In this document: piece after piece, positions 1 to 12,205 of the stretch
How positions within the stretch are numbered: position 1 is the first letter of the stretch
How the letters are laid out: every line of letters starts with the position of its first letter
Assembly: GCA_022702705.1 (NCBI GenBank)
Contig: CM040424.1
Location: 141,595,665-141,659,664 of the forward strand
Direction: 5' to 3'
Length of the DNA: 64,000 nt
DNA from: Papilionanthe hookeriana x Papilionanthe teres
Lineage: Eukaryota; Streptophyta; Magnoliopsida; Asparagales; Orchidaceae
The notes under the pieces: generated by a model
Seen by the model: the letters and a program-made list of their open reading frames with translations, nothing else
Database searches by the model: none
Told to the model about the DNA's origin: nothing
Made by a program: the position numbers and the translations under genes

Positions 1-1537
1 ACCATTTGATGATTGATTTAGGACTTAAGGGATGATATTAATTGAGTGGTGATGGGATGAGATTGTAATGTGGGCATTAGGATGAGTTTGGGCTTTTAAA
101 AATTTAATAAAGATGGGCTTTTAAAATGGTTTAGGGAAGTGGGCTTTTAGATTTTAAAATGGATTTTAGGATGAAATTTTGGTAAAGGCTTGGGCTAAAT
201 AATTGTTGGGTTTGGCTTAAGGATGTGTCATGATTGATTTGGAGTGATTTGGGTTTGATTTGGGTTTGAATTTGGGTTGATTTGATAAATGGGCCTATGT
301 AGGTCAAATTGGGCTAACTTGGGCCAATGTTGGGCTAGGGTTGAAATTGATGTAAAATTGATGTTGTGAAATGTTTATGGGAGTGTTTGAAAGAGGTTCC
401 AATCTTTGGTTGGATTTTGATTTTGGGATTTGGGCTCATTTATGTTAGGGGTGGATTTAGGTCAAAATTGGGTCTTTTGGTTTTAGGTTGAATTTGAGGG
501 GGGTTTGGATCCAAATTTTGGGCAAATAATGTTAGTGTTTTGTTTGTGGGGATGTTAGGGGAGGTTTAGAAAAGATTTGGGGTTAATTGGAGTTAAATTG
601 GTTTGGTTTGGGCTAGGTTTGGGTCATGGGTCCAAATTGGGGATTTTGAAAAAAGTGGGGAAAATTGACAAAATTGGCCCATGGTGTAGTTGAACAAAAT
701 GAAATTGGGAATATTTGGGTTTTTCTGGGATTTTTTGGGAATTTTCTGATTTTTTGGATTTTTTTTGCTAACAGGGGCATTTTGGGTATTTGGAGGGTTT
801 TGGGGGGTACTTTTGGAATCTTTGGTATTTTTGGCTATGGATGATTAATTTGAGTGGTGAGGAAATGCTCAAGGTTAATTTTGGGGAATTTTGGGTGATT
901 TGGAAATTTTGAAAAATTTGGGTAATTTCAAGAGTTTTGGGTAGGCTAGGCGCGTCTGGGGTCCCGGGGGTAAAAAATTGAAAATTTGGAAAATTGAAAA
1001 TTTGGAAAATTGAAGATTGGGTGAATGTAAGTGGAATGAAATCATTTTGGCTAAGCCATGAAGCCATATCAAGCCCACATGAGCCATGAAGGGACTCATT
1101 TGAGGCATTCACTATGTTGTTCCTAACCCTCTTAGCCAAGGGCTTAGGGGTTAAGGACCATCCATGTGAATCACCTTCATGAGTCAGGAGGTCAAGTTGG
1201 GTATGGGTGTGGTCTTAGGAGGTGTGTGAAAGTGTAGTGTACAAGTGTAAGGTGTGTGTAAGTCAGCCCTCACTAGACCAGGCCACCCAGGGCAGTCCTA
1301 AGGTCAAAGAGTCCTATAGAAACCCATCCTTTAAACTTCCACATTTGATTTCAACCCTCTAGGTGATTAGGGGTCTACAGTCAAGTTTGTGGAGTTTGCA
1401 GGGAGTTTAGAAGTGGGTTGAATTTCTAAGTGGTGGGTTCCACTTCTAGTCCTCTAAGACAGTCAAAGAAAAAGCCTAAGGCTAGATCCTAAGTACTAAA
1501 GAGGAAAGAGAAGACCTCATAAAAAATGAGATCAAAA
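1..1537 (-). repeat. Partial 3' LTR of element A (U3 end)
   Basis: Aligns by eye with 15463-17018 of B's LTR, including the ATTTGGGATT-rich stretch, the conserved AACCCTCTTAGCCAAGGGCT block and the terminal AGGTC-like end. The terminal CA is degraded to AA. The rest of the LTR lies outside the window. No gene is supported in it. Confidence 0.88.
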
Positions 1538-1554
1538 AATGGACCCCCAATAGG
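1538..1554 (-). promoter_or_regulatory. Polypurine tract of element A
   Basis: Identical to the B tract (CCTATTGGGGGTCCATT on the minus strand) at the LTR/internal junction, although the LTR end has decayed. The next 350 bp to 1904 are 3' UTR, similar to B, without a gene. Confidence 0.7.
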
Positions 1555-1904
1555 TGTGGTGTGCTATCCAAGCGCACCGCGCATATTGGCGTTGACCAAA
1601 AAGATCGACAAACCAACACAGATGTCCAAGTGACAAACTTAGGACAAAGTAGAAGAATTTCCGCTCGGGAGTGTCAAGTATACCTCTGAGACTGGAGATT
1701 CCTGAACTCTCGCTGGGGAAAGGGAAAGGAGGTGAATCCCGAATCACATGATCTGGGGGAATTTCGATTTAGATTTTATTATATTTCAGTTTAAGTTTTG
1801 ATGTGTGAGCTCAGATTTTAGTTTGAGTTTCAATTTAGATCGAACTTTGTTAAAATTAATTTGAAGGGATATGAACTTGAAATGAAAATTGGAATTTTGT
1901 GGTT

Positions 1905-3190
1905 TTAGATGTAACATCTTCAACCTCAAAAGAAAATTGAATTGATTAGATTGAACTATTACAATGAGGAAAGATCTCAGAGCAATGCGGTATTGAATGT
2001 AAAATCCTTAACCTCAAGAGTTTGATTTTGATGTACTTCATTGCGATAGGGAAAGAATCCGAAAGCAATGCAGTCTCGGATGTAAAATCCTCAACCCCAA
2101 GAATTTGATTTTGATGTATTTCATTGTGATAGGGGAAGAATCCTAAAGCAATGCGAGTCTCGGATGTAAAATCCTCAACCCCAAGAATTTGATTTTGATG
2201 TATTTCATTGCGATAGGGAAGAATCCTAAAGCAATGCAGTCTCGGATGTAAAATCCTCAACCCCAAGAATTTTATTTTGATCTATTTCATTGCGATAGGG
2301 AAAGAATCCTAAAGCAATGCAGTCTCGGATGTAAAATCCTCAACCCCAAGAATTTGATTTTGATGTATTTCATTGCGATAGGGAAAGAATCCTAAAGCAA
2401 TGCGGTCTCGGATGTAAAATCCTCAACCCCAAGAATTTGATTTTGATGTATTTCATTGCGATAGGGAAAGAATCCTAAAGCAATGCGATCTCGGATGTAA
2501 AATCCTCAACCCCAAGAATTTGATTTTGATGTATTTCATTGCGATAGGGGAAGAATCCTAAAGCAATGCAGTCTCAGATGTAAAATCCTCAACCCCAAGA
2601 ATTTGATTTTGATGTATTTCATTGCGATATGGGAAGAATCCTAAAGCAATGCAGTCTCAGATGTAAAATCCTTAACCCCAAGAACTTGATTTTGATGTAT
2701 TTCATTGCGATAGGGGAAGAATCCTAAAGCAATGCAGTCTCGGATGTAAAATCCTCAACCTCAAGAATTTGATTTTGATGTATTTCATTGCGATAGGGGA
2801 AGAATCCTAAAGCAATGCAGTCTCGGATGTAAAATCCTTAACCCCAAGAATTTGATTTTGATGTATTACATTGTGATAGGGGAAGAATCCTGAAGCAATG
2901 CAGTCTCGGATGTAAAATCCTCAACCCCAAGAATTTGATTTTGATGTATTTCATTATGATAGGGGAAGAATCATAAAGCAATGCAGTCTCGGATGTAAAA
3001 TCCTCAACCCCAAGAATTTGATTTTGATGTATTTCATTGCGATAGGGAAAGAATCCTAAAGCAATGCAGTCTCTGATGTAAAATCCTCAACCCCAAGAAT
3101 TTGAATTTGATGTATTTCATTGCAATAGGGAAAGAATCCTAAAGCAATGCAGTCTCGGATGTAAAATCCTCAACCCCAAGAATTTGATTT
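1905..3190. repeat. Tandem array of about 83-bp repeats in the 3' UTR of A
   Basis: About 15 units of the type TCGGATGTAAAATCCTCAAC, then CCCAAGAATTTGATTTTGATG and TATTTCATTGCGATAGGGAA, AGAATCCTAAAGCAATGCAG. Most units are nearly identical, more homogeneous than the array in B, so conversion or amplification acted within A. The A and B consensus units clearly share an origin but differ at fixed positions. Confidence 0.95.
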
Positions 3191-3479
3191 TAAATGGTAA
3201 TTGATTTTGCAAAGATTTGTAGTGTTGATTTGAAAAGTGTGGAATTTTGGTGTTTCGAGAATTTCATGAAAGTTGTAAAAGATTTTTGTGGAAAGAAACA
3301 GATTAGGAGGGAATATGTAGATGCTACATATCCCACTCAAAAGTGTTAATCGAAAGTTGCTGGTTTGGATTGGATACAATTCCTCACCATCAAATTCGAA
3401 TCGAAAACCTCATGGCTCCGTGTCAATGGAATCAACCGCTTCCATCCCAGACAAGGGAGAGAGTAGAACGGATTGGATT
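3191..3479. other. A-specific segment between the two arrays
   Basis: About 290 bp, including GGAGGGAATATGTAGATGC and a CCGCTTCCATCCCAG stretch, absent from B, where the large array passes almost directly into the minisatellite. It is either an insertion in A or a deletion in B. No coding potential or terminal repeats are evident. Confidence 0.55.
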
Positions 3480-3668
3480 TCAGATTTGGAAGATTGAGTT
3501 TGAATCTGATTGAGATTTGATTTGAGATTTGGAAAGTTGAATTTGAATTTTATTGAGATTTGATTTGAAATTTGGAAAGTTGAATTTGAATTTGATTGAG
3601 ATTTGATTTGAAATTTGGAAAGTTGAATTTGAATTTGATTGAGATTTGATTTGAAATTTGTGTTCATT
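3480..3668. repeat. 43-bp minisatellite in A
   Basis: Four tandem units of ATTGAGATTTGATTTGAAAT followed by TTGGAAAGTTGAATTTGAAT TTG, nearly identical to each other. The related stretch in B (18676-18935) is degenerate. The following 3669-4089 are AT-rich 3' UTR with no supported gene. Confidence 0.9.
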
Positions 3669-4089
3669 TTGTTTATCCTTTAACGATTCAAATTTGCTTT
3701 ATCATTCATTTAATGTTCGTGTGAATTTGGAGTTCATCATTTTTTTTTTAGATTTTTAAGGAAAGTTTTCTTTTATTTTTTTGTTTCTTTTCTCGTTCTT
3801 TGTTCGAAGTTCATTTAACTTTAATGGCGTTTCCCAGTCAACTTGCACAAAAGAGGTGAAGGCCAAAAATGTGACATGGTCACTTTCATTCCAATCATGT
3901 TGAAGATACATCATACAACTCGATCTAGAATACATCTCATACAATCCATGTATACTCAAAACGGACTATGTATGATCTTTGTCGATCCATCCAAAAAGGC
4001 ATCTGTCGAAAAAAAAATCCATGTCTGAATAGTGAGGTACACGGTCAATAACATCACCTTCCAAGCCATCCTTGGCAAGGATGCCGTAT

Positions 4090-5610
4090 GGATGTACGTT
4101 GGAGGTGTGATATTTTTCATATAACTCACAGCTCGTAGGGCTGGAGGCTCTCTAGCTCCGGGTCTGGCTGGAAGTGGTAAGGTGCTTTCCTGTCATCCAT
4201 CCTTCTGAAAGTAACTGAGATCCGCTTCATTGGTACTCCCAGTATGCAATGTTTAGCGACATCTGCTCCGTTGCCCTTTAGTATCATGACGGAACCTACC
4301 GGTAATGGTATCTTTACCGGCCCTCGGAACTCACCCGGGCCTCGCTATCCGGAGGTCGGATCCGAACATGATATTACACTCGTTCGTAAAAGAAACCGTG
4401 CGTGAAAGGTCCGACAAAGTCGTGGTGATCGATTTGGGGGTATGCAATCACTCCGCTTGTAGATGTTAATGATGCAACTATTGGGTATGCAATCCGTCGG
4501 CGGTACCCTCCATGTTATCATCCTCTTTACTATCCTTTTGATGACTAATGGCATTGGATCTACCTTGCCATGAAGGAGTATTCCGGTGGGTTTCCCTTCC
4601 CGTCTTCTCGCGAAGTTGTAGCGAAGATCCACATTGTATTGTAATTCTCCCTTTCCCTGGCATCCATCTCCGGGGTTCCGAGTAAGTGTTTTCTCTTAGG
4701 CGGCCTGCTCGACCCATTCTTTTCAAATCCCGGATGCAGTCCACGATTTTTTGTTGTTCGTATTCTGAGAACACGTTTGTATGTAGCTCGAGGCCTTCTA
4801 GTATATTGATCCTCCCCGCCTTTGATTCTCTTGAAGTATTCAAAGTTTGCTTCTCGACATCTCGCATTCTTTCTAGCTCGTATTCTAGAATAATCCGCAA
4901 ATGGCGAGGCCCGGTGACATATCGTGGGATATATGGCTCAATCCCTTCGCGTTCTCCCGCATACCTCGGCTCCTCGTGGATGGTCTCCGTCGGGACATCC
5001 TCCGGGTTGCCTCTCGCAACTAGGTTATGTATTACTCGGTAGCTTTATCCGGCGGCGTGGTAGCCTTCCTTCTTCCGATCTTCTTGAGATTTCCCCGGTC
5101 TCTTCGTTATCCTCGGAGCTGGCCTCCTTTCTTCGGGTTCCCGGTGAACCGGTATCCTTGAAGTATATGCACTGGTAGTAGCGACTGCCTCGTCGCGCTG
5201 GTCCGCTGCTAGTTTGGTTAACATCTTGCGGATACCGCGATTTTTATTTCTTCGCTGAGTTGCTGTGAGAGTAGCTCTTCGTACTTCCTGAATTTTTGTG
5301 GGCGCGGCGCTGACAAGCCTGCCCTCTACTATAGCGACTACAGACTTGATTCTCTTGTCCTCCTCAGTGTTTGTTTTCCTTTTCTTGCTGCTGAGTTGGT
5401 GGCTTGGGCCACCCACTTTCATTATCGTCCGATCGGGCAATTCCTCTCGGTCAACCGGGACCCGACCACTTTCCTCGTATTGCGAGCCTCGCTGGTGCGA
5501 AGTCTGAGTCAATCTCTATTATCACTCCATCTTTTACCCTCTTTTCGTCGAGTGCAAGGCTTACGCCATTTCTAAAATTCAGGACCAACCGCCCGTCTGA
5601 CATTTCCCTG
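4090..5610 (-). pseudogene. Extra ORF of element A with an AlkB-like domain (decayed)
   Basis: Second copy of the ORF at 19300-20874. Recognisable ALKBH9/10-type pieces, read leftward, are INILEGLELHTNVF (about 4810), EQQKIVDCIRDLKRMG, WMPGKGRITIQCG (about 4650), VDPMPLVIKRIVKRM, NSCIINIY, GNGADVAKHC (about 4235) and MKRISVTFRRMD (about 4200). A 2-base deletion near 4432 relative to B removes the H-x-D iron motif, and several frameshifts split the reading frame. The distal His and the 2OG-binding Arg remain. Parts of the domain are longer in one frame here than in B, which helps confirm the family. Confidence 0.85.
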
Positions 5611-5916
5611 CGAAAAGACAAGGAAAAGGATCTGGGGCTGTACTAAGAACAAGAACATTAAGAAAATGTTTATTAAAGACAGAGCTTTTCTTCTTTTTTT
5701 TGTTCATTATTCCTTTTATATTTTTAGATTCAACAGGAATGAAGTGGGAAAAGATCGAAAAAAAGATTTTGATTTGGAAGAGAGAAGAAGGAGGACTTTA
5801 TTATCATGATTTTATTTATTTTAACACATTTTTATTATTTTTTGGGTTCGGACCCAGTCATAAGTAATTACTTCGCCCGCCCTTCTTAGGGATGAAGAAT
5901 TCATTCCTTCGAAACA

Positions 5917-7060
5917 TCAGGTAGTGTAATACTTCTTCAAGTATCGTCCGTTGATCGGAAGCATATGTCTTTCTCCTTGGCAATTCACAAGCTGGTAGGA
6001 GCCTCCTGAGTAGACCGCCTCAACCACAAACGGTCCTTCCCAAGTGGGTTCAAATTTTCCTCCTATCTTGCGGTGTGCAAGAATAGGTCTCTTGAGAACG
6101 AGAACTAAGTCACCAACTTTAAAGGTTCTCGGGCGGACCGGCTTGTCATGGGCTTGAACCATCTTAGCTTGGTATAGTTCTAAATTCCGTTGGGCCGCAA
6201 GTCTTTTCTCTTCCAGAGCTTTCCAACTCCTCTAGTCGTAATTTGGCATTCTCTTCTGTCGTGATTTTGTTTGCAACTGGAATTCCGAGTGAAGGAAGCT
6301 CGGACCTCTAAGGGTAACACTCGCCTCGGACCCATACACCGGAGCGTAAGGTGTAGCTTTAGTAGGAGTTCTGAAGGTTGTCCGGTAGGCCCATAAGGCT
6401 TCTAATAACTTCTCGTGCCAATTTCTCTTATTATCGTCCAAAGTTTTCTTTACAATTTGAACAAGAGTTTTATTAAAAGCCTCGACCAGTCGTTTTCTCT
6501 TGGATAGTAAATTGTTGAATACCGCCGTCGATTCCGTGTCTCCCGACAAAATTATTGATTTGCGTGCTTCGAATGCCGACCCATTATCCGAGATGATCCT
6601 ACTCGACACTCGAAATGGTAGATAACTCGGTTCTTGAAAACCGTAGCACGTGGTGTGCTTTCACTTCTCCGAGTGGAACCGCCTCGCCCACTTAGAAAAG
6701 TAATCTGTAGCCACAAGAATGAAGCGATGTCCTTTTGAAGATGGTGGTTCTATTGGACCCACTATATCTGTGCCCCAACATTCAAATGGCTACGACGCAA
6801 TTATCGGATGTAGCACATTTGGAGGTTGGTGTAGAACCACTCCGTGCACTTGGCATTGGTGACAGCTCTTAGCGATCTTCATGCAGTCGGTCATCATCGA
6901 GGGCCAGTAGTACCCTAGCCTTTTAATTTTCATTTTCATCTTCGGACCCGACTGGTGAGCGCAACAGAGTCCTGAATGTACCTCTTTAACAATTTCATGG
7001 GCCTCAGACCCGCTTAGGCATCTTAGCCACATTTGATTGAAAGACCTTCTGTATAACGTG
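5917..7060 (-). pseudogene. Integrase of element A
   Basis: The zinc-binding N-terminus (EVHSGLCCAHQSG, then KSCHQCQVHG, about 6990-6840) is better kept than in B. The core has IISDNGSAFEA (second catalytic Asp, about 6590) and VEAFNKTLVQIVKK (Glu region), then WAYRTTFRTPTKATPY. The C-terminal segment (5917-6162) has FKVGDLVLVLKRP and ends in LPINGRYLKKYY. Frameshifts near 6640 and 6200 split it. Confidence 0.9.
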
Positions 7061-7309
7061 TTGTTTATTAATGCGTAGGACAGAGTTCTTTTCTTGATCC
7101 GATGGGCTAACTACCTATCGTCCGGTAGTTTTCCCGTTTGCAAGTAGTCTATTAATGGCCGTCGCCAATCTCCTCGTGTTTTCCGTCACTACCGCAATCG
7201 ATTCCTTTTCTATTTCGATTTGTGTATTGTGTCTATGTCGAGCCGTGATAGGACCCGACATCCGCGAACCGACACTTCTACTCGATTCATCTTGCAAATG
7301 TAGCAAATT

Positions 7310-7730
7310 CTTTTGCGAGGCGGGCTAACGCATCTGCTAAAGCGTTTTATTTTCCGGGAATTTTTTAGATCGTCACATTCGGAATCTGTTCTAACAACTG
7401 TATGGCATACTGGAAGTATTGCTCAAGTATTGGCTTTAAAATTCAGCATCTGTCCAGCGATCCGTTGAATGATTAACTCGCGAATCCCGTAGATGTCGAT
7501 GTTTGTTATCCCCATTCGAATAGTTAATTCCGATCTCGTTATGAGGGCTTCATATTCTCGCTTCGTTGTTTGTACATGGCTCGTTAGCGGTAGGAGTATC
7601 TTAACATCCCCCACTCCGTGTTATAAAGATTAGTCCGATTCTTGCCTTACCGGCACTATCACTTGCGATTCTTCATCTTTGTGTGTCGAAGATGCTCCGT
7701 GAAAATATAATTCCCAACATCGATCATCGT
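7310..7730 (-). pseudogene. RNase H domain of element A
   Basis: Begins WELYFHGASS: the first catalytic Asp, kept as LYFDG in B, is His here. It continues with the AYEALI-like segment and IDIYGIRELIIQRIAGQ, where the DSR of B is lost, and ends near LADALARLAK at about 7320. It is clearly catalytically dead. Confidence 0.85.
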
Positions 7731-9116
7731 GGTCTTCTAAACTCATTATTTGTTCATCCGGCAAGTCGTCATCGAGAGGGGATTCCGCCGCAAAGGGTGT
7801 GCTCGCGAGGAAGTCCGCTAGGACTTGTCCCTTTACGGCACGAAGAGACACGAAAGTTATATCAAATTGCAATAATATCATTGAACACCTGGCAAGTCTG
7901 CCGGAAAGCGTTGGACGGGTCATCAAGTATTGCAATGGATTAAATTTCGAGATCAGGTTGACCTTATGAGAAAGCCTGTAGTGCCCGAGCTTTTGAGCGG
8001 CGAAGATCGGGGCCAAACAAAGTGCTTTTCAATTGCGAGATACCTTACTTCCGTCGAAGTAAACGACGGCTTAGGTAGTAAAGAGCATTTTCTTTACCCT
8101 CATCATCGACTCAGGCTAACAGGGCTCCGAGTGAGTCTTCTAAAGCCGTGGTATAAAGTATCAACAGTCTACCTGAGACTGGGGCCGCTAAGACAGGAGG
8201 TGTCATTAAATATTTCTTAATGTCCTCAAAGGCCTTCTGGCATTTCCCTTCCCAAATAAATTTGGCGTCCTTTTTAACTAATGCCGAGAAAGGCTGACAC
8301 CTACTCGACAAGTTTGAGATAAAGCGTCGAAGATATGCCAACTTCCCTTGAAAAGATCGTAGTTGTTTTAAGGTTTTTGGAGGCGTCATTTCTAAGATAG
8401 CTTTAATCTTTTCCGGGTCGATTTCAATTCCACGATGTCGGAAAACGAATCCTAAGAATTTCCCAGAGGTGACGCCGAAGGCGCATTTTAAGGGATTTAT
8501 CTTAAGGTTAAATTGTCTTAATCGTTCGAAAACAATTCTCAAGTCATACAGGTGGTTTTCCTTTACTTTGCTTTTGATGACCACATCGTACACATAGCAT
8601 TCGACTTGATTGTGGATGAGATCATCAAAAATTCTTGTCATTGCTCTCTGGTAGGTTGCTCCTGCATTCTTCGATCCGAATGGCATCACCGTGTAGCAAT
8701 ATACTCCGATCGGCGTTCCGAATGTCGTAAGTTTTTCATCTTCTCGGAGCCATTTTTATCCGGTTGTATCCTGAATATCCATCCATGAATGAGAATATTT
8801 CATGTGTTGAAGCAATGTCAATCATTAATTCTGGGATCGGTAGAGGGAATTCATCTTTTGGACATGCCTTATTTAAATCTCTGAAATCCACACAAATTCT
8901 GATTTGACCATTCTTCTTCCTGAATGGTACCACATTGGCTATCCAAGTCGGGTATTGTTCTTTACGGACAAATTTAGCGTCTATTAGCTTTTTAACTTCA
9001 GCTATGACTCGTTGTTCGATTTCTAGACGCATTCTTCTGGGACCTTGTCTGACTGGGATAGAAGTAGGATCCACTCCTAGCTTATGGACCGCGACCTCCG
9101 GAGCTAATCCCGGCAT
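7731..9116 (-). pseudogene. Reverse transcriptase of element A (active site mutated)
   Basis: Two long ORFs (8736-9116 and 8111-8689) carry ICVDFRDLNKACPKDEFPLP, then FMDGYSGYNRIKM, the palm GATYQRAMTRIF and CYVYDVVIKSK. The YVDD box is YVYD (8585-8596): the third position Asp is Tyr, which would abolish polymerisation. The thumb and connection (KLGHYRLSH, FNPLQYLMTRP) follow. Frames are longer here than in B. Confidence 0.93.
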
Positions 9117-9831
9117 CTCATCTTAGTTCCAAGCAAAACAGTCTTTAAATTCCATTAATAACTTGATTATTTCTTCGGAGTCTTCTTTATTGAGTAAGGA
9201 GCTAATAAAGGTAGGTCTAGGCTCTTTGCTAGTACCTAAGTTAACTTCCGTTAACTCATCTATTGTAAATTTGATCTCTTCTTCGAACTCTGGTGGAGCG
9301 TTTTCGATTAGTAAATCTTCAAATTCTTTTGTAGTTTCCATGCAGTTTTCATTAGACTCGCAAGTGACAACCAAGCAAAATTCAGTATCGTCAACTGATC
9401 CTACTGTGCTGAATCCGAGACCATGTTTTGAATTGGGTGGACGACCGGAGTTATTCCATAATTTTTCAAAATGTTGTGATCGACCTTTTGTCCATTGTCG
9501 AGGTAAGAAACCACGCCGAATTAAATTTTGAACACAGGGAGAGTACCACTCGAAAGGTAATTCCATTAATTCGATGAAGTGACATCTTCAAATTGTACAT
9601 TATTTTCAGCTTTGGAGGAAGGAGCACCACGGTAGAATTTGATGGGCTTTGCACCGCCACTACGTACCTCTTTGACCACCATACCCTCGAACTTATTAGA
9701 ATGGATAGGGGTCAGTGTCATAGTATGTACATAGTGGTTAATCTTCTCGTACATCTATTTATATTCTTCGTTCTTTTCATCTTTGAGAGGGATCCTGAAT
9801 TGCGGCTTCTTCCGACTTATTGTCGCTGCTT
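9117..9831 (-). pseudogene. Linker region between protease and RT of element A, cut by insertion of B
   Basis: Contains ELPFEWYSPCVQNLIRRGF, GLGFSTVGSVDD and EFEEEIKFTIDELTEVNLG as in B's linker. It is interrupted at 9831 by the B insertion and resumes at 37240. Confidence 0.88.
9827..9831. repeat. Target site duplication TGCTT, left of element B
   Basis: TGCTT directly precedes the LTR terminal TG. The same five bases follow the other LTR at 37240-37244. The flanking sequences on the two sides are adjacent in the uninterrupted homologous region of B (around 25060), which confirms a simple integration. Confidence 0.93.
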
Positions 9832-11939
9832 TGTCGGCACTATTTTTAGGTTGTGTGATATTTTGAAAAGGGGGCGCCTAACAGAAGTTGTCGGCGAATT
9901 TAAATTTTAAATTTGATTTAAATATATATATAATTTAGAAAGTAGTATTTGACTTTGAAAATAATTTTAAATTTGAAAGTTTTAAGATATGAGATTAAAC
10001 CGATCTCACATCCCAAATAGTTTATATAAACGAGCACCGCACCACAAACCGTGTATCTATCCCTAAGGATAGACACACCGCTCGAGGGTGGGGCTCGATC
10101 AAATAAACTAGAAGTTTTGTGACATCCGTTTGGTCCGCGAACCAATTTTATAAGCCGACAAATTCCCCGCTTAATATGAAAGTATTAAACAGTGGTTTAT
10201 ATTACTCGGGTTCTTTAAAATTCCCTATAAGGGCAAGCCCCTATAGTTAATTACATCTTAAGTGATGGGAATCACCTAAGAAAACTCTCGATAATAACTA
10301 ATAATTCTGCTCTCAAGAATTTCAAAGTTTAAGGTTTTCAAAGATTGAATTTTGGAATTTCAATAGGGAATGAATCAAATTTGGAACATTTTGTTTTGTG
10401 AATCCAAAGGAAGAAAGGTAGGAGAAATCACTGATTCGAAGTGAACTTCGGTAATTTCCCGACTATCTTATTGTTTCGGTTTGAATTTAGGAAAGTCCTA
10501 ATGTTTATTTAGTATTTCAATCTTGCCAATTTTAATTAATTAGGGCTTATATTTGTATGATAAAATCAAACAAATAAACTTCAGAAGATGTGAGGGTTTA
10601 TTGTCGTATCGGACGACTACCTTGGAATCCTAAGATCTGGTTAGGGCTTAATTTGCAATGCAAATGCCTAACGAAGAGTTGAGGATTTATGTTGCACTAG
10701 GCAAGCTACCTCGAAGTCCTATGGCTTTTTTGTTTAATTCTAAGAAGGTTTTGCTGAAGTAGGTTCAAGTTTTGTCGACGACGATGGCCGTGCTGCCCAC
10801 CATGCTCCAAGCTCCTTGTTGTTGCAGAGGTTTAGTTTTAGAAATCATAAATCAGGGGATGAGAAAAGTGTTTTGGTTTAGAGAAGATCTTAATTTCCAA
10901 GTGTTTTGTATTTTGATTAAAACAAATCTTAAAGTTGATTATAACGACACCTGTTAAGATCCCACGGTTCCATCCTTCCGGCATCATTATTTTTATCGGA
11001 TTCACTTAGTCCGTATGAATTTGCTAAACTCAACCGAATGAGTTCCACACTTTCATTTAGACCGTGGGAAATCCCGTTAGCAACACGTAGGTTACATCAT
11101 CCGAGGTATTCCCGATCATCCAACAGGACGTTTTAATTTAGTTGCAATAGTAGTTTTGTGTTCTCGTTTGTGATTAAATTTTGAGTTGTTTTATATTTTG
11201 AAATGTTGTGGCGGTGAATTTTATCTTGCAATGACTTTTAACTTAGTTTTGGTTTCAGCTTTAGGGACTATCCTAAAGGTGTGGGTTTTCATGCAACAGC
11301 TTGTTTTATCATGCAAGAAAAGTAAAGTGCATCCGCAATAAAGTAAATCGTAGTGGAAGTAAATTGCAAGAAAGTAAATTGCAATAAAATAAAAGCGTAC
11401 CCGGAGGGTCTTCCCGTCATCCCAAGCTACACTTAAAACACAATTAGAATATTTAAGCAAGTTCCTAGTAAAGCTAAGGGAAAGGTTATGGTTTTCTACC
11501 AAATTCCTAATCCTATACTTAGTCATCTCCTATGACGTCTAGGTTCTTTGTGTTTTTGTTTGAGGACGATTTTCTTCATCAAAGAACAATTAAATCCAAT
11601 TGTTCTTATAAATATCCTATCATATCGAGGAAGTGCTTAAGAAGAATCTTAAACATCTTTTCAATATTTCTAGGATTGTTTTAAGTCCAAATGAATTTAA
11701 TTATATAAATGAATCATTCGTCCGAGGTTTTCAAGTTTTGTTAACTTGCCCGGTGAATTAAGACATTTGAATATCTTATGAGTGAAGTAACACTTCATTT
11801 AATGTTTCATTTGGGAGTTATAATAATCAAAGCTTTCAAGTGGTAAATTAGTATTCAAATGATTTGATTTAAGTTAAAGGGTTTAAATTTGGAATAGTGT
11901 TCAAGTTGTTTTATATTTAATTTCTTTTATGTCTTAGGT

Positions 11940-12205
11940 GATGTTATATTTAATTCAATTTAATTTAATTGAGTTTTAATTTAATTTAATTTAATTTAAT
12001 TTAATTTGATGTTTAATTAATTTGATTTGATTTAATTTAATTTAATTTAATTTAATTTAATTTAATTTAATTGTTTAATTTAATTTAATTTAATTATTTA
12101 ATTTAATTTAATTTAATTTTATTTAATTTAATTTTAATTTAGTTTAATTTAATTTAATTTAATTATTTAATTTAATTTTAATTTAATTTAATTTATAATT
12201 TTAAT
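11940..12205. repeat. (TTTAA)n microsatellite in the 3' LTR
   Basis: About 265 bp of near-perfect TTTAA pentamers with occasional TTATTTAA or TTTTAA interruptions, in the R/U5 half of the LTR. The matching tract in the 5' LTR is about 60 bp longer, as expected from slippage after insertion. Confidence 0.9.

Larger units (their letters stand above)
1..9831 (-). mobile_element. Element A, left part (3' half of an older Tat-like copy)
   Basis: Same family and orientation as B. It holds part of the 3' LTR, a 3' tandem array, the AlkB-like ORF, integrase, RNase H, RT and part of the linker, and stops exactly where B inserted. It continues at 37240. Many CG sites of B are TG or CA here, and catalytic residues are lost, so it looks older. 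Confidence 0.92.

Noticed and set aside
1946..2266. Minus-strand ORFs in the repeat arrays (also 17403-18508) with repeated GRGFYIQD-type peptides
   Set aside because: They are translations of the tandem repeat; unit lengths not divisible by three move the frame, so no stable protein is expected.
1905..3190. Regular repeats considered as a CRISPR array
   Set aside because: The 83-bp units are contiguous, with no unique spacers, and lie in a plant retrotransposon 3' UTR.
4686..5646. Overlapping plus-strand ORFs of 60-120 codons opposite the AlkB-like ORF (likewise 19803-20899 and 27098-29437)
   Set aside because: They are shadows of the minus-strand coding region in GC-rich stretches, with no recognisable domains and not consistent between A and B.
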